A program made the translations under genes and the position numbers. From contig JAZLBO010000006.1 of assembly GCA_045613765.1 (NCBI GenBank), positions 1-64,000 on the forward strand: a stretch of 64,000 bases of DNA, written 5' to 3'. Positions 52,257-61,517 of this stretch are shown piece after piece; position 1 is the first letter of the stretch; each line of letters opens with the position of its first letter. Source of the stretch: RGIG4097 sp045613765 (lineage in GTDB: Bacteria; Bacillota; Clostridia; Christensenellales; CAG-917). A model generated the notes under the pieces. It was not told the origin of the DNA. It saw only the letters and a program-made list of their open reading frames with translations, and did no database searches.

Positions 52257-55067
52257 TTATTTTAGAATTTTATTCAAGTATTCCCCAGTGGCACTGCTTT
52301 CAACCTTGGCGACTTGCTCGGGTGTGCCTATTGCCACGATTGTTCCACCACCATCTCCACCTGCTGGGCCAAGATCTATGATATGGTCTGCCACCTTGAT
52401 AACGTCAAGGTTGTGTTCAATGACGATAACCGTGTTGCCACTGTCTGCAAGTCGGTTGAGAATTGAAAGAAGTCTTGAAACGTCGTGCGAGTGCAGTCCT
52501 GTTGTTGGCTCGTCAAGGATATAGACGGTTTTGCCCGTGCTACGCTTTGAAAGTTCGGTGGCAAGTTTCACTCTTTGGGCTTCGCCACCTGAAAGGGTTG
52601 TTGATGACTGTCCAAGTTTGATATATCCAAGACCAACATCATACAAGGTTTGGATTTTAGATTTGATTTTGGGCACGTTTTTGAAGAATTCAAGTGCTTC
52701 TTCCACCGTCATTTCAAGGACTTCGCCTATGGATTTGCCCTTGTACTTGACTTCCAATGTTTCTCTATTATAGCGTGCGCCCTTGCACACTTCACAAGGA
52801 ATATATATGTCGGGAAGGAAGTGCATTTCAATCTTGATTATGCCATCGCCTGAACAATGCTCACATCTGCCACCTGCCACATTAAATGAGAATCTGCCTG
52901 CGTTATAACCTCTTGCTTTTGCATCAGGCAGTGATGCAAAGAGTTCTCTAATTGGACCAAACACGCCTGTGTACGTTGCAGGGTTTGAGCGAGGTGTTCT
53001 GCCGATAGGACTTTGGTCTATGCAGATGACTTTGTCAAGATGCTCAACGCCGTCTATGGAATTGTATTTGCCTTCTACAATATGACTGCCCATAAGTTTA
53101 TTGGAAAGTGCAGGGTACAAAATTTCGTTGACAAGTGATGATTTTCCACTGCCACTGACACCTGTCACTGCCGTAAATACGCCTATGGGGAAGTTGACAT
53201 CAACATTTTTCAAGTTGTTTTGGCTTGCGCCTTTGACGGATATGAATTTATCCCCTATTTCTCTACGTTTTTGGGGTACGTCAATAGAATATTCACCAGA
53301 CAAGTATTTGCCCGTGATACTATCCTTGCAGTTGATGATATCTTCAACAGTGCCTTGTGCAACAACTTTGCCACCGTGCACGCCTGCGCCCGGGCCTATA
53401 TCTACAATATAGTCGGCTTCACGGACTGTTTCTTCGTCGTGTTCGACAACAATGAGGGTATTGCCCAAGTCACGAAGTCCTTTCAATGAGTTGAGCAACT
53501 TTCTATTATCCCTTTGATGAAGTCCAATGCTTGGCTCGTCAAGGATATAAAGGACGCCTGTAAGTCCACTGCCAATTTGTGTGGCAAGACGGATACGTTG
53601 GCTCTCTCCACCAGACAACGTTGATGCAGTACGGCTCAACGTGAGATAACCAAGCCCAACGTTGATAAGGAAGTTGAGCCTTGCATTGATTTCCTTCAAA
53701 ATTCGCCTTGCAATCATTTCTTCTGTTGAAGTAAGTTGCAGGCTTGAGATAAAGTCGTTCATCTTAAGGACGGACAACTCGCAAAGGTCATAAATATTCA
53801 ATCCACCCACTGTCACTGCAAGTGCTTCGGCCTTTAATCTCTTGCCGTTGCACACAGGACAAGGCACGTTGATCATATACCTTGAAATCTCGGCTTTGAC
53901 CATTTCGCTGTCTGTTTCACGATATCTTCTTTCAAGGTTGTTGACTATGCCTTCAAAGGGCGTGTGCATAACCCCTGAGAAACTGCGAGAATTCCACTCA
54001 ACTGCAATAGGAGCACCTTCAGTGCCGTAAAAGATGACATTAAGTGCCGATTTGGACAAATCTTTGACAGGTGTATGCATAGAAAAGCCATATTCTTCTG
54101 CCAATGCTTTGAACTCGTTGCGAGCCATCTTTGATGAGTCGATATACCATCCGTTTGCCTTGATGCCACCTTCTGCCAAGGACAAGTTTTCATCACGGAT
54201 GAGAAGTTGTGGATCTATCTTTTGAGTGAACCCAAGACCTGTACAATGGGGGCAAGCACCATAGGGGTTGTTGAAAGAGAAAAGTCTTGGTGTCAGTTCC
54301 TCAAAACTCAATTCACAATGAGGGCAAGCGTACTTTGTTGAGTAGATGACTTCTTCGCTGTCAAAATCTACAATCACAAGTCCTTCTGCAAGTTTGACTG
54401 CATTTTCCACTGCCTCACTGACACGTCTTTCAACGCCTTCCTTGATGACAAGTCTGTCAATGATGACACCGATCTCGTGCTTGACGTTTTTGTCAAGGGT
54501 TATTTCTTCGTCAAGAGTGTAGTTTACACCGTCAATACGTACACGGACGTAGCCTGCTCTCTTGTATTGTTCAAGTTCCTTTTTATATTCCCCTTTTCTG
54601 CCACGGACAACAGGTGCAATTACAAGGGTTTTTGCCCCTGTACGAGCCATAACCTTGTCTGTGATTTGGTCAACGGTTTGTCTTTCTATTTCTCTGCCAC
54701 ATTTTGGACAATGAGGCTTGCCAATGCGAGCATACAAAAGACGAAGATAGTCATATATTTCAGTGACTGTACCCACCGTTGAGCGAGGATTTTTTGATGT
54801 TGTTTTTTGGTCAATTGAAACGGCAGGGGAAAGACCTTCAATATACTCCACGTCGGGCTTTTGCATTTGTCCAAGGAACATTCTTGCATAGGAAGAAAGA
54901 CTTTCCATATACTTTCTTTGACCTTCTGCAAAAATGGTGTCAAAAGCAAGAGATGACTTGCCTGATCCAGACAAGCCAGAGAACACAACCAGTTTATCTC
55001 TTGGGATAGACAGGTCTATGTTTTGAAGATTGTTTTCCTTTGCGCCTTTTACAAAAATTTCTTTCAT
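52257..55067 (-). CDS. uvrA: excinuclease ABC subunit A
   Basis: This 936-residue DNA-damage sensor of nucleotide excision repair has two ABC ATPase modules: GLSGSGKSSLAFDT near the N-terminus and GVSGSGKSSLVNEIL in the second half, with signatures TLSGGESQRIRLATQIGSG and TLSGGEAQRVKLATELSKR. Zinc-finger Cys pairs are seen (CPKCG, CPHC, CPVC, CEHC...CEVC). Length matches the family. It starts one base after uvrB stops, so the two are probably coupled; the ribosome site is weak. Confidence 0.98.
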   Translation of the reverse strand: MKEIFVKGAKENNLQNIDLSIPRDKLVVFSGLSGSGKSSLAFDTIFAEGQRKYMESLSSYARMFLGQMQKPDVEYIEGLSPAVSIDQKTTSKNPRSTVGTVTEIYDYLRLLYARIGKPHCPKCGREIERQTVDQITDKVMARTGAKTLVIAPVVRGRKGEYKKELEQYKRAGYVRVRIDGVNYTLDEEITLDKNVKHEIGVIIDRLVIKEGVERRVSEAVENAVKLAEGLVIVDFDSEEVIYSTKYACPHCELSFEELTPRLFSFNNPYGACPHCTGLGFTQKIDPQLLIRDENLSLAEGGIKANGWYIDSSKMARNEFKALAEEYGFSMHTPVKDLSKSALNVIFYGTEGAPIAVEWNSRSFSGVMHTPFEGIVNNLERRYRETDSEMVKAEISRYMINVPCPVCNGKRLKAEALAVTVGGLNIYDLCELSVLKMNDFISSLQLTSTEEMIARRILKEINARLNFLINVGLGYLTLSRTASTLSGGESQRIRLATQIGSGLTGVLYILDEPSIGLHQRDNRKLLNSLKGLRDLGNTLIVVEHDEETVREADYIVDIGPGAGVHGGKVVAQGTVEDIINCKDSITGKYLSGEYSIDVPQKRREIGDKFISVKGASQNNLKNVDVNFPIGVFTAVTGVSGSGKSSLVNEILYPALSNKLMGSHIVEGKYNSIDGVEHLDKVICIDQSPIGRTPRSNPATYTGVFGPIRELFASLPDAKARGYNAGRFSFNVAGGRCEHCSGDGIIKIEMHFLPDIYIPCEVCKGARYNRETLEVKYKGKSIGEVLEMTVEEALEFFKNVPKIKSKIQTLYDVGLGYIKLGQSSTTLSGGEAQRVKLATELSKRSTGKTVYILDEPTTGLHSHDVSRLLSILNRLADSGNTVIVIEHNLDVIKVADHIIDLGPAGGDGGGTIVAIGTPEQVAKVESSATGEYLNKILK

Positions 55068-55068
55068 A

Positions 55069-57024
55069 CTACTTAAATTTGTTCAGTTGTTTTTTGAGTT
55101 CGCTTATCTCATCACGAAGTTTGATTGCCTTTTCAAAATCAAGGTCGCTTGATGCCACTTTCATAAGTCCTTTCAAGCGTTCAATTTCACTTACAAGGTC
55201 TTTATGTGACAAAACCTCATCTTTAACTTTCTTTTTTGTGATTTCAAGGGTGTTTTTGAACTGTCTTTCAACTGTCCTTGGCACTATGCCATTTGCCTTG
55301 TTGTAGTCGCTTTGGATTTGCCTACGGCGATTGGTTTCTGTGATGGCTCTATTCATACTGTCCGTCATCACATCAGCGTACATAATGACTTTGCTCATGT
55401 GGTTTCGGGCTGCTCTGCCTATGGTTTGAATCAAGGCTTGCTCACTGCGTAAGAACCCTTCCTTGTCGGCATCAAGTATGGCAACGAGTTGCACTTCGGG
55501 GATATCCAAGCCTTCTCTCAAAAGGTCGATGCCCACAAGCACGTCAAACTGCCCTTCACGAAGTCCACCAACTATGTCAATACGCTCAAGGGTGTCTATA
55601 TCTGAGTGCATATATCTCACACGAATTCCCACTTCTTTGAGATAGTCTGTAAGGTTTTCTGCCATCTTCTTTGTGAGAGTTGTCACAAGCACTCTGCCAC
55701 CACGTTTCACAACGGCGTTGATTTCGCCAATCAAGTCATCAATTTGTCCGTCAACGGGGCGCACTTCAATCTCGGGATCAAGAAGCCCTGTGGGACGGAT
55801 GATCTGCTCTGCCACATTGTCTGCAAGATCCATTTCATACTTGCCGGGGGTTGCAGACACACAGACCATTTGACGTATTCTACTGTCAAATTCCTCAAAG
55901 TTCAACGGTCTATTGTCATAAGCAGATGGCAGACGGAAACCATAGTCCACAAGATTGGTTTTTCTTGCTCTATCCCCGTTATACATACCACGGATTTGTG
56001 GCAAGGTCATGTGGCTTTCATCAACAAAGACAATAAAGTCCTTGGGGAAGAAGTCCAAAAGTGTGTATGGGGGTTGACCGATTTCTCTGCCGTCAAAATA
56101 TCGTGAGTAGTTTTCAATGCCGGTGCAATAGCCCATCTCTTTCATCATTTCCACATCGTAGTTGACTCTTTCTTCAATACGTTGTGCCTCAATGAGTTTG
56201 TTGTTGGCTTTGAAGTACTCAATTTGATGCTGTTTATCTCTGTGAATTTGCGCAAAGATTTCTTCCTTTTCGCCACCAACAACATAGTGACTTGCAGGGA
56301 AAATATTTGCGTGTTTCAAATCGTTCAAAATCTTGCCTGTCAAGGCGTCAATTTCACTTATACGCTCAATGGTGTCGCCAAAAAATTCCACACGGATTGC
56401 CACTTCACTGTTGCTTGCAGGAAAAATGTCAACCACGTCGCCACGGACACGGAAAGTAGAACGAGAAAAATCAAAGTCTGCTCTCTTGTATTGTATATCC
56501 ACAAGGTTGCGAAGAAGGGCATCTCTGTCCATATCTTCCCCTTCACGAAGGGATATGGCTTGAGAATAGTAGTCCAAGGGCGCACCAAGGCCGTATATAC
56601 AACTGACAGATGCAACAACAATTACGTCACGTCTTTCACAAAGCGCACTTGTGGCAGAGTGGCGCAACTTGTCAATCTCGTCATTGATTTCAAGTTCCTT
56701 TTCTATATAAGTATCAGAGCGTGGGATATATGCTTCGGGTTGATAGTAGTCATAATAACTGACAAAAAACTCAACTCGATTGTGTGGGAAAAACTCCCTA
56801 AATTCATTGCAAAGTTGGGCAGCAAGTGTCTTGTTGTGTGCAATGACCAATGCAGGACGTTGCAATCTTTCAATGACATTTGCCATAGTAAAAGTTTTTC
56901 CACTGCCTGTCACGCCAAGCAAAACTTGAGTGGAAAAACCGTTTTCAAGTCCTTCTGCAAGGGACTCGATTGCCCGTGGTTGATCCCCACAGGGCTTATA
57001 GGATGAAACAAGTTGAAATTTCAT
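55069..57024 (-). CDS. uvrB: excinuclease ABC subunit B
   Basis: This 651-residue damage-verifying helicase has Walker A LGVTGSGKTFTMAN, the beta-hairpin segment YYDYYQPEAYIPRSDTYIEK, the helicase motif VDESHMTLPQ, QTIGRAARN, and a C-terminal UVR domain (DLDFEKAIKLRDEISELKKQ) that contacts UvrC. UvrA loads it on damaged DNA. It precedes uvrA; uvrC is not in the window. Confidence 0.98.
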   Translation of the reverse strand: MKFQLVSSYKPCGDQPRAIESLAEGLENGFSTQVLLGVTGSGKTFTMANVIERLQRPALVIAHNKTLAAQLCNEFREFFPHNRVEFFVSYYDYYQPEAYIPRSDTYIEKELEINDEIDKLRHSATSALCERRDVIVVASVSCIYGLGAPLDYYSQAISLREGEDMDRDALLRNLVDIQYKRADFDFSRSTFRVRGDVVDIFPASNSEVAIRVEFFGDTIERISEIDALTGKILNDLKHANIFPASHYVVGGEKEEIFAQIHRDKQHQIEYFKANNKLIEAQRIEERVNYDVEMMKEMGYCTGIENYSRYFDGREIGQPPYTLLDFFPKDFIVFVDESHMTLPQIRGMYNGDRARKTNLVDYGFRLPSAYDNRPLNFEEFDSRIRQMVCVSATPGKYEMDLADNVAEQIIRPTGLLDPEIEVRPVDGQIDDLIGEINAVVKRGGRVLVTTLTKKMAENLTDYLKEVGIRVRYMHSDIDTLERIDIVGGLREGQFDVLVGIDLLREGLDIPEVQLVAILDADKEGFLRSEQALIQTIGRAARNHMSKVIMYADVMTDSMNRAITETNRRRQIQSDYNKANGIVPRTVERQFKNTLEITKKKVKDEVLSHKDLVSEIERLKGLMKVASSDLDFEKAIKLRDEISELKKQLNKFK

Positions 57025-57059
57025 ATCTTACGTTCTTGTCCGTCCAAAGAAAATTGGTT

Positions 57060-57464
57060 TTATTTTGCGAGAAGATGCTCAATAAGAGCCTTAAGACCCA
57101 TAGCAGCAAGACCGGAGCAAATACCACATCCAACTGCAAGCAAAAGACGGAAAGTGACGTTTGAACGGAACGCCCTTTCAACTCTTGCAAAAGCAAGACC
57201 TTTCTGCAACATATTGATGCAATACACAAGTTCGCCCTTCTTGTCACTGCGTGTGAGTTCAAAGTAGCCGTCGATTGCAAGGTTGGACATAATTGTGTCC
57301 AATTCATGTTCTTCGTATTCAATATCAAGGGGCAACTTTTCAAAAATTTCGATGGGTGAAATAAGACAAGTTCCATCTTTCTTGTCTGCCGATTGATATA
57401 TGACACGCATTACCCATTTTTCTTTCTTTGTGAGAACGTGTTGTCTTTCAAGATTTATTCCCAT
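57060..57464 (-). CDS. tail-anchored winged-helix-like protein A
   Basis: This 134-residue protein has a soluble N-terminal ~95 residues of alpha/beta pattern with a winged-helix look (LTKKEKWVMRVIYQSA, LDTIMSNLAIDGYFELTRSDKKGELVYCI), then one C-terminal membrane helix with small residues (LLLAVGCGICSGLAAMGLKAL). The equal-length neighbour at 57503 has the same plan. DNA binding is a guess. There is no good ribosome site at the ATG. Confidence 0.7.
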   Translation of the reverse strand: MGINLERQHVLTKKEKWVMRVIYQSADKKDGTCLISPIEIFEKLPLDIEYEEHELDTIMSNLAIDGYFELTRSDKKGELVYCINMLQKGLAFARVERAFRSNVTFRLLLAVGCGICSGLAAMGLKALIEHLLAK

Positions 57465-57502
57465 AGTACACCAAAGAGCACTTTATAGTGCTTTTAATTA
57501 CA

Positions 57503-57907
57503 TTAAAATACGTATTTGAGCAAAACAACTGCGATTGACATCACTGTGCCACCACCAAGAAATGCGCCAAGGAAACCCATCCAAAATGCTTTTCTTGATG
57601 ACACGTTGATTGCCTTATCTGTCTTGGCAGGGGCAGTCACAAGAGTGGCTTCTGCCACTTCTTCTGTGTGTTCAAGGACTTCATCAACAACCTTGACTGT
57701 CAAAAGACAGTATTCTTCAGGCTTGAAGTATTTGACCTTGATATACTCTCTATCACGCAAGTCTTTGATGATAGATGAAAGTTGAAGTTTGGTCATTTGC
57801 TTGGGCAAGATTGCAAGAATTTCTTCTGCTTCAATGACCTTGTATATATCATCAGTGCCTGTCAAAGTGCGCAGTGCTTCCAGTACGACTTTTGCTTCTT
57901 CAACCAT
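57503..57907 (-). CDS. tail-anchored winged-helix-like protein B
   Basis: This 134-residue protein starts at ATG 57907 with GGAG eight bases upstream; the longer frame to 57976 overlaps lysC. Its N-terminal ~75 residues resemble a winged helix (KLQLSSIIKDLRDREYIKVKYFKPEEYCLLTV), followed by an Ala/Thr/Glu linker and one C-terminal membrane helix (FWMGFLGAFLGGGTVMSIAVVLL). It is 38 bp upstream of protein A and shares its plan and length, so the two are probably paralogues. Function is unknown. Confidence 0.72.
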   Translation of the reverse strand: MVEEAKVVLEALRTLTGTDDIYKVIEAEEILAILPKQMTKLQLSSIIKDLRDREYIKVKYFKPEEYCLLTVKVVDEVLEHTEEVAEATLVTAPAKTDKAINVSSRKAFWMGFLGAFLGGGTVMSIAVVLLKYVF

Positions 57908-57918
57908 AGTTTTTCTCC

Positions 57919-59235
57919 TTATTGTTCCTTTTGAAATGCGTAGTAGATTGCGTTGATTGCCTTCTCGTAGTCGCAAGTGTCAACACCGACAATGATGTTC
58001 AACTCGCTTGAGCCTTGGTCAATCATTCTTATGTTGATATGTGCCCCTGCAAGCGCCGAGAACACTGTTGCAGCAGTGCCAAGACGTGATGCCATATTGT
58101 GTCCAACGATTGCCACAAGTGAAAGACCACTGTGGATTTCAAGGTTGTCGGGGTTGATGTCTTCCTTGATTTTCTGCAATATCTTTTGCATCTTGCCGTT
58201 CAAGAACTCGTCACGTATGACAAGGGACATTGTGTCAATACCACTGGGCAAATGCTCGAAGGATATTCCTTCGTATTCAAGGATTGAAAGCACTCTACGG
58301 ACAAAGCCAACTTCACTGTTCATCATATCCTTTTCGATATTGATGATTGTCATACCCTTCTTGCCGGAGATACCCGTGACGATATTGTTGCCGTCAAGTT
58401 GATCCACCTTTTTGACGATCATTGTGCCAGGGTGGGAAGGATTGAAGGTGTTTTTGATGTTGATAGGAAGACCTATGCTATGAACGGGGAAAATGCTTTC
58501 CGGGTGCATAACTTCTGCGCCCATATAGGACAATTCTCTCAATTCCTTATAACTCAAACAGTTGATGGTTGTAGGCTTTTCAACGATACGAGGATCGGCA
58601 GTCAAAAATCCGTCAACGTCTGTCCAGTTTTCATAGATGTCAACGTGCATTGCACGAGCAACGATTGCACCACTGATGTCAGAGCCACCACGTGAGAAGG
58701 TGTGGACTTTGCCCTTACTATCACTTCCGTAAAAGCCGGGTATGACTGCATAGTGCAATGTTGAGAGTTTTGCCTTCACTCTGTCGAGTGAATAGTCCAA
58801 AAGCAACTCACCCTTGTCGTTGAACTTGATGATGTCGTAGGCGTCAACAAACTCATAGCCAAGTTTTGCAGCAAGGATTTTTGCTGACAAATATTCCCCA
58901 CGAGATGCTGCGTAGTCAGGTGTGGTTGACTCCTCAATACCCTTTTTGATGATTTGAAGATTTTCTTCAAGTTCAATGTCAACATTCAAGCCTTCAACGA
59001 TTTCACGGAAACGTTTTTCCACTGTTTTGAAAGTGGAATCACAGTTGCCTTTTTGCTTGACTTCACTGAAACAAGCGTAAAGCGCATCAGTGACCTTTAC
59101 GTCTTGTGGCGTACGTTTGCCCGGTGCTGATACAACGATATATTTTCTTGACAGATCACTTTCGACAATATCCACAACCTTGTTGATCGTGCTTGCATTT
59201 GCCATTGAAGTTCCGCCAAATTTGCAAACTTTCAT
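57919..59235 (-). CDS. lysC: aspartate kinase
   Basis: This 438-residue protein starts at ATG 59235 with GGGAG five bases upstream. It has KFGGTSMANA at the N-terminus, SRGGSDISGAIVAR for ATP/aspartate binding, and two C-terminal ACT domains (GMTIINIEKDMMNSEVGFVRR; GLSLVAIVGHNMASRLGTAATVF) that bind feedback amino acids. It phosphorylates aspartate as the first step to lysine, threonine and methionine. Which amino acid inhibits it is not evident. The 70-bp gap upstream leaves no room for a lysine riboswitch. Confidence 0.92.
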   Translation of the reverse strand: MKVCKFGGTSMANASTINKVVDIVESDLSRKYIVVSAPGKRTPQDVKVTDALYACFSEVKQKGNCDSTFKTVEKRFREIVEGLNVDIELEENLQIIKKGIEESTTPDYAASRGEYLSAKILAAKLGYEFVDAYDIIKFNDKGELLLDYSLDRVKAKLSTLHYAVIPGFYGSDSKGKVHTFSRGGSDISGAIVARAMHVDIYENWTDVDGFLTADPRIVEKPTTINCLSYKELRELSYMGAEVMHPESIFPVHSIGLPINIKNTFNPSHPGTMIVKKVDQLDGNNIVTGISGKKGMTIINIEKDMMNSEVGFVRRVLSILEYEGISFEHLPSGIDTMSLVIRDEFLNGKMQKILQKIKEDINPDNLEIHSGLSLVAIVGHNMASRLGTAATVFSALAGAHINIRMIDQGSSELNIIVGVDTCDYEKAINAIYYAFQKEQ

Positions 59236-59305
59236 ATATGCTCCCATTATACTTTATAATAAGATTTCCTTTGGAAAAATGTGATTTTCTACGTCACTGA
59301 CTTTG

Positions 59306-60526
59306 TCAGTCCTTGACGATTTTGTGGCACTCATAATAATATCTCTTTTCCTCTGCTTCGCCCATACTAAATGCCTTTCTACAAAGGTTGCCGTGATCTA
59401 CAACATATTGGAAAAGTTCTTCTTTTTTGATTGTGGGCATCAAGATTGCCACGCCGTCCTTTTCTTCTGCCACTGCTTTCAAGTGTTCAAGTCCGTGAAT
59501 ATAGTCAACAGTGCCGCCACCCTTTGCCATATAGTCATCAATGACCTTTTGCACTTCTGCAATACACTCTGCGCCTATGGGGTTGCAAGGAATAACCTTG
59601 CTTGTGCCGTCAACCATAATTTCAAGTGCGCCACTTCCAGAAATGCCACCCTCAAGTGCATTGACAAAATCTGCCTTGTCAACGTCAAATACAACTCTAT
59701 GTATAGGCTCAAAGACTATGCCGTTGTCGTGAAGATTTTCAAGTTCACAAAGGGCATATCTTGCAGGATGGTTTTCCTGTTCATCAAGAGGCAACGTCTT
59801 TTTGATTTCTTGCCAGTGTGCTTGTGCAGTTGCAAGAGAGTGATTGCCATCTCCCACTGCAAAGGTCAACTCTGTCTTGACACCATAAAGTCCGTCTATG
59901 TCTTCTTCGTACTTGGCAAGACGGTCAAAGACTTCCTTTTTGTCAACCTTGTATCCTGTCAAATGTCCACCTTTCATATTGAGGTCAAAGTCATAAAGTT
60001 TTTCAAACTTGTCCCTTTGTTCATACAAGTCCTCAATGACTCTGCCCTTTCTATCGTCCATAACCACAAGGATATGAGGAAGTTCGATTGGTGCATCTCT
60101 ACGGATTTTGAGGCGAGGGGGGATTCTATCAGGCACAACGCCTTCGGTTGCGCGCAAGGGTGCGCTCGTAGGGTATGCGTATGAGTAGTCTTCAAGGTCG
60201 ATTGCCACCATAAGTCCAAGACGGCTACGATACTCCGTGTCGCGTTTGACAAGGATGAAACTGTCCTTCAATGTATAAAATACATTGTTTGAAAGATAAT
60301 CCTTCATTGTGGCGTTGATTTGAGCCACTCTTTCTTCGCCGTCGCCATCTTCAAGATACACTTCGGGGAAAATAAGTTTCAACGTGCTGGGACTATCTCC
60401 AACCACCCTTTCAACCTCTTTCCAATAACTCGGTTGTGATGTGAATTGGTCACAAGATACAACTGCCCACTTTTCAGGCTCTGCCACTTTTGGAAGTAAA
60501 ATATCTACACACTTGATTGTTTTCAT
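59306..60526 (-). CDS. DUF1015-family protein
   Basis: This 406-residue protein has family marks: VVSCDQFTSQPSYW near the N-terminus, DGNHSLATAQAHW (central), and a C-terminal KKEELFQYVVDHGNLCRKAFSMGEAEEKRYY. The function is not established, though members are found in amino-acid and serine-related contexts. It overlaps the cdaA stop by one base (TAATG), so translation is coupled to the diadenylate cyclase, an unusual link. Confidence 0.92.
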   Translation of the reverse strand: MKTIKCVDILLPKVAEPEKWAVVSCDQFTSQPSYWKEVERVVGDSPSTLKLIFPEVYLEDGDGEERVAQINATMKDYLSNNVFYTLKDSFILVKRDTEYRSRLGLMVAIDLEDYSYAYPTSAPLRATEGVVPDRIPPRLKIRRDAPIELPHILVVMDDRKGRVIEDLYEQRDKFEKLYDFDLNMKGGHLTGYKVDKKEVFDRLAKYEEDIDGLYGVKTELTFAVGDGNHSLATAQAHWQEIKKTLPLDEQENHPARYALCELENLHDNGIVFEPIHRVVFDVDKADFVNALEGGISGSGALEIMVDGTSKVIPCNPIGAECIAEVQKVIDDYMAKGGGTVDYIHGLEHLKAVAEEKDGVAILMPTIKKEELFQYVVDHGNLCRKAFSMGEAEEKRYYYECHKIVKD

Positions 60527-61383
60527 TAGAACCTGCCGTGATGTTTTTTCTCTTTCTTTTCTTCACGTCTTTGAAGTGCTGCAAGTGAGATGCCATAGAC
60601 GTCTTCGATTTCATCTTTAAGTTTGTCCATGGTCATATATCTCTTGATTTCGCCGTGTCTTACAACAGAGATGATGCCTGTTTCTTCACTGACAACGATT
60701 GAGAGAACGTCGGTTTCTTCAGTGATGCCGATTGCAGCACGGTGACGTGTGCCCATTTCCTTGTTGACGTTTCTTTGTGTCAAAGGAAGGAAACAACCCG
60801 CCGCCACAATTTTGTTGCCACGGACGATAACTGCGCCGTCGTGCAAAGGTGCTTTGGTATTGAAAATACTTTCAAGCAAAGGTGCTGTCAACACTGCGCC
60901 AAGCATAGTGCCGGACTCAATGATTGTGTCTTGAATATCGCCGTTCATATCAATGATGATAATTGCACCCACGTCTTGTTTTGCCATATCTTGACAGGCA
61001 GACAAAATTTCTGTGGTTGCTTCACGAAGTTCGTCATCACTTGACATATTTTCGCCAAATATTGACAAGCCTTTGGGGTTGCCGAGTTTTTGGAATATTG
61101 ATTTGAAGTCGCTTTGATAGACAACTGCAACAACCACAAGCACGAGTATTGTAAAGTAATGCATGCAGTATCTTGCAAGTGTCAATGCCTCGCCATCGTG
61201 AAGTCCTGCAAGGACTTGCACCAAAATGTCAAGGATAAAGATTGATGTCAAAAGACAAAGCACTCTCAAATGACGCTTGTATGCAAAGAAAATGATGAAC
61301 AACACAATGAAAGTCACGGCAATCACTGCGTCAATGAGTGCATACAAGTCGATATTTTTGATCCAATCAACAAAGTTATACAT
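60526..61383 (-). CDS. cdaA: diadenylate cyclase CdaA
   Basis: This 285-residue membrane enzyme has three N-terminal membrane helices (about 13-90) and a DisA_N cyclase domain with DGA (182-184) and RHR (213-215), the catalytic signatures. It makes cyclic di-AMP, which controls potassium and osmotic balance. In most Firmicutes cdaA is followed by cdaR (ybbR) and glmM; here DUF1015 follows instead. The C-terminus is Lys-rich. Confidence 0.95.
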   Translation of the reverse strand: MYNFVDWIKNIDLYALIDAVIAVTFIVLFIIFFAYKRHLRVLCLLTSIFILDILVQVLAGLHDGEALTLARYCMHYFTILVLVVVAVVYQSDFKSIFQKLGNPKGLSIFGENMSSDDELREATTEILSACQDMAKQDVGAIIIIDMNGDIQDTIIESGTMLGAVLTAPLLESIFNTKAPLHDGAVIVRGNKIVAAGCFLPLTQRNVNKEMGTRHRAAIGITEETDVLSIVVSEETGIISVVRHGEIKRYMTMDKLKDEIEDVYGISLAALQRREEKKEKKHHGRF

Positions 61384-61517
61384 ACTACCCTCTCAAAAGA
61401 GTTTATTTTCCATAAGTGAAGACAAAGTCTTCAAAATCATTTTATACGGTTTTATTTTCCGTTTTTTGTTTACCGTTCCAACTGCGCCACGTTTGTGGCT
61501 CTGCCGTCTTGATTATC

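Noticed and set aside
56182..57006. 274-residue plus-strand frame
   Set aside because: Antisense shadow of uvrB, whose helicase motifs are complete.
59236..59305. Lysine riboswitch ahead of aspartokinase
   Set aside because: The gap is only 70 bp, far shorter than a lysine riboswitch, and shows no matching stems.
59303..60184. 293-residue plus-strand frame
   Set aside because: Antisense to DUF1015, which has conserved motifs, a coupled start and the operon direction.
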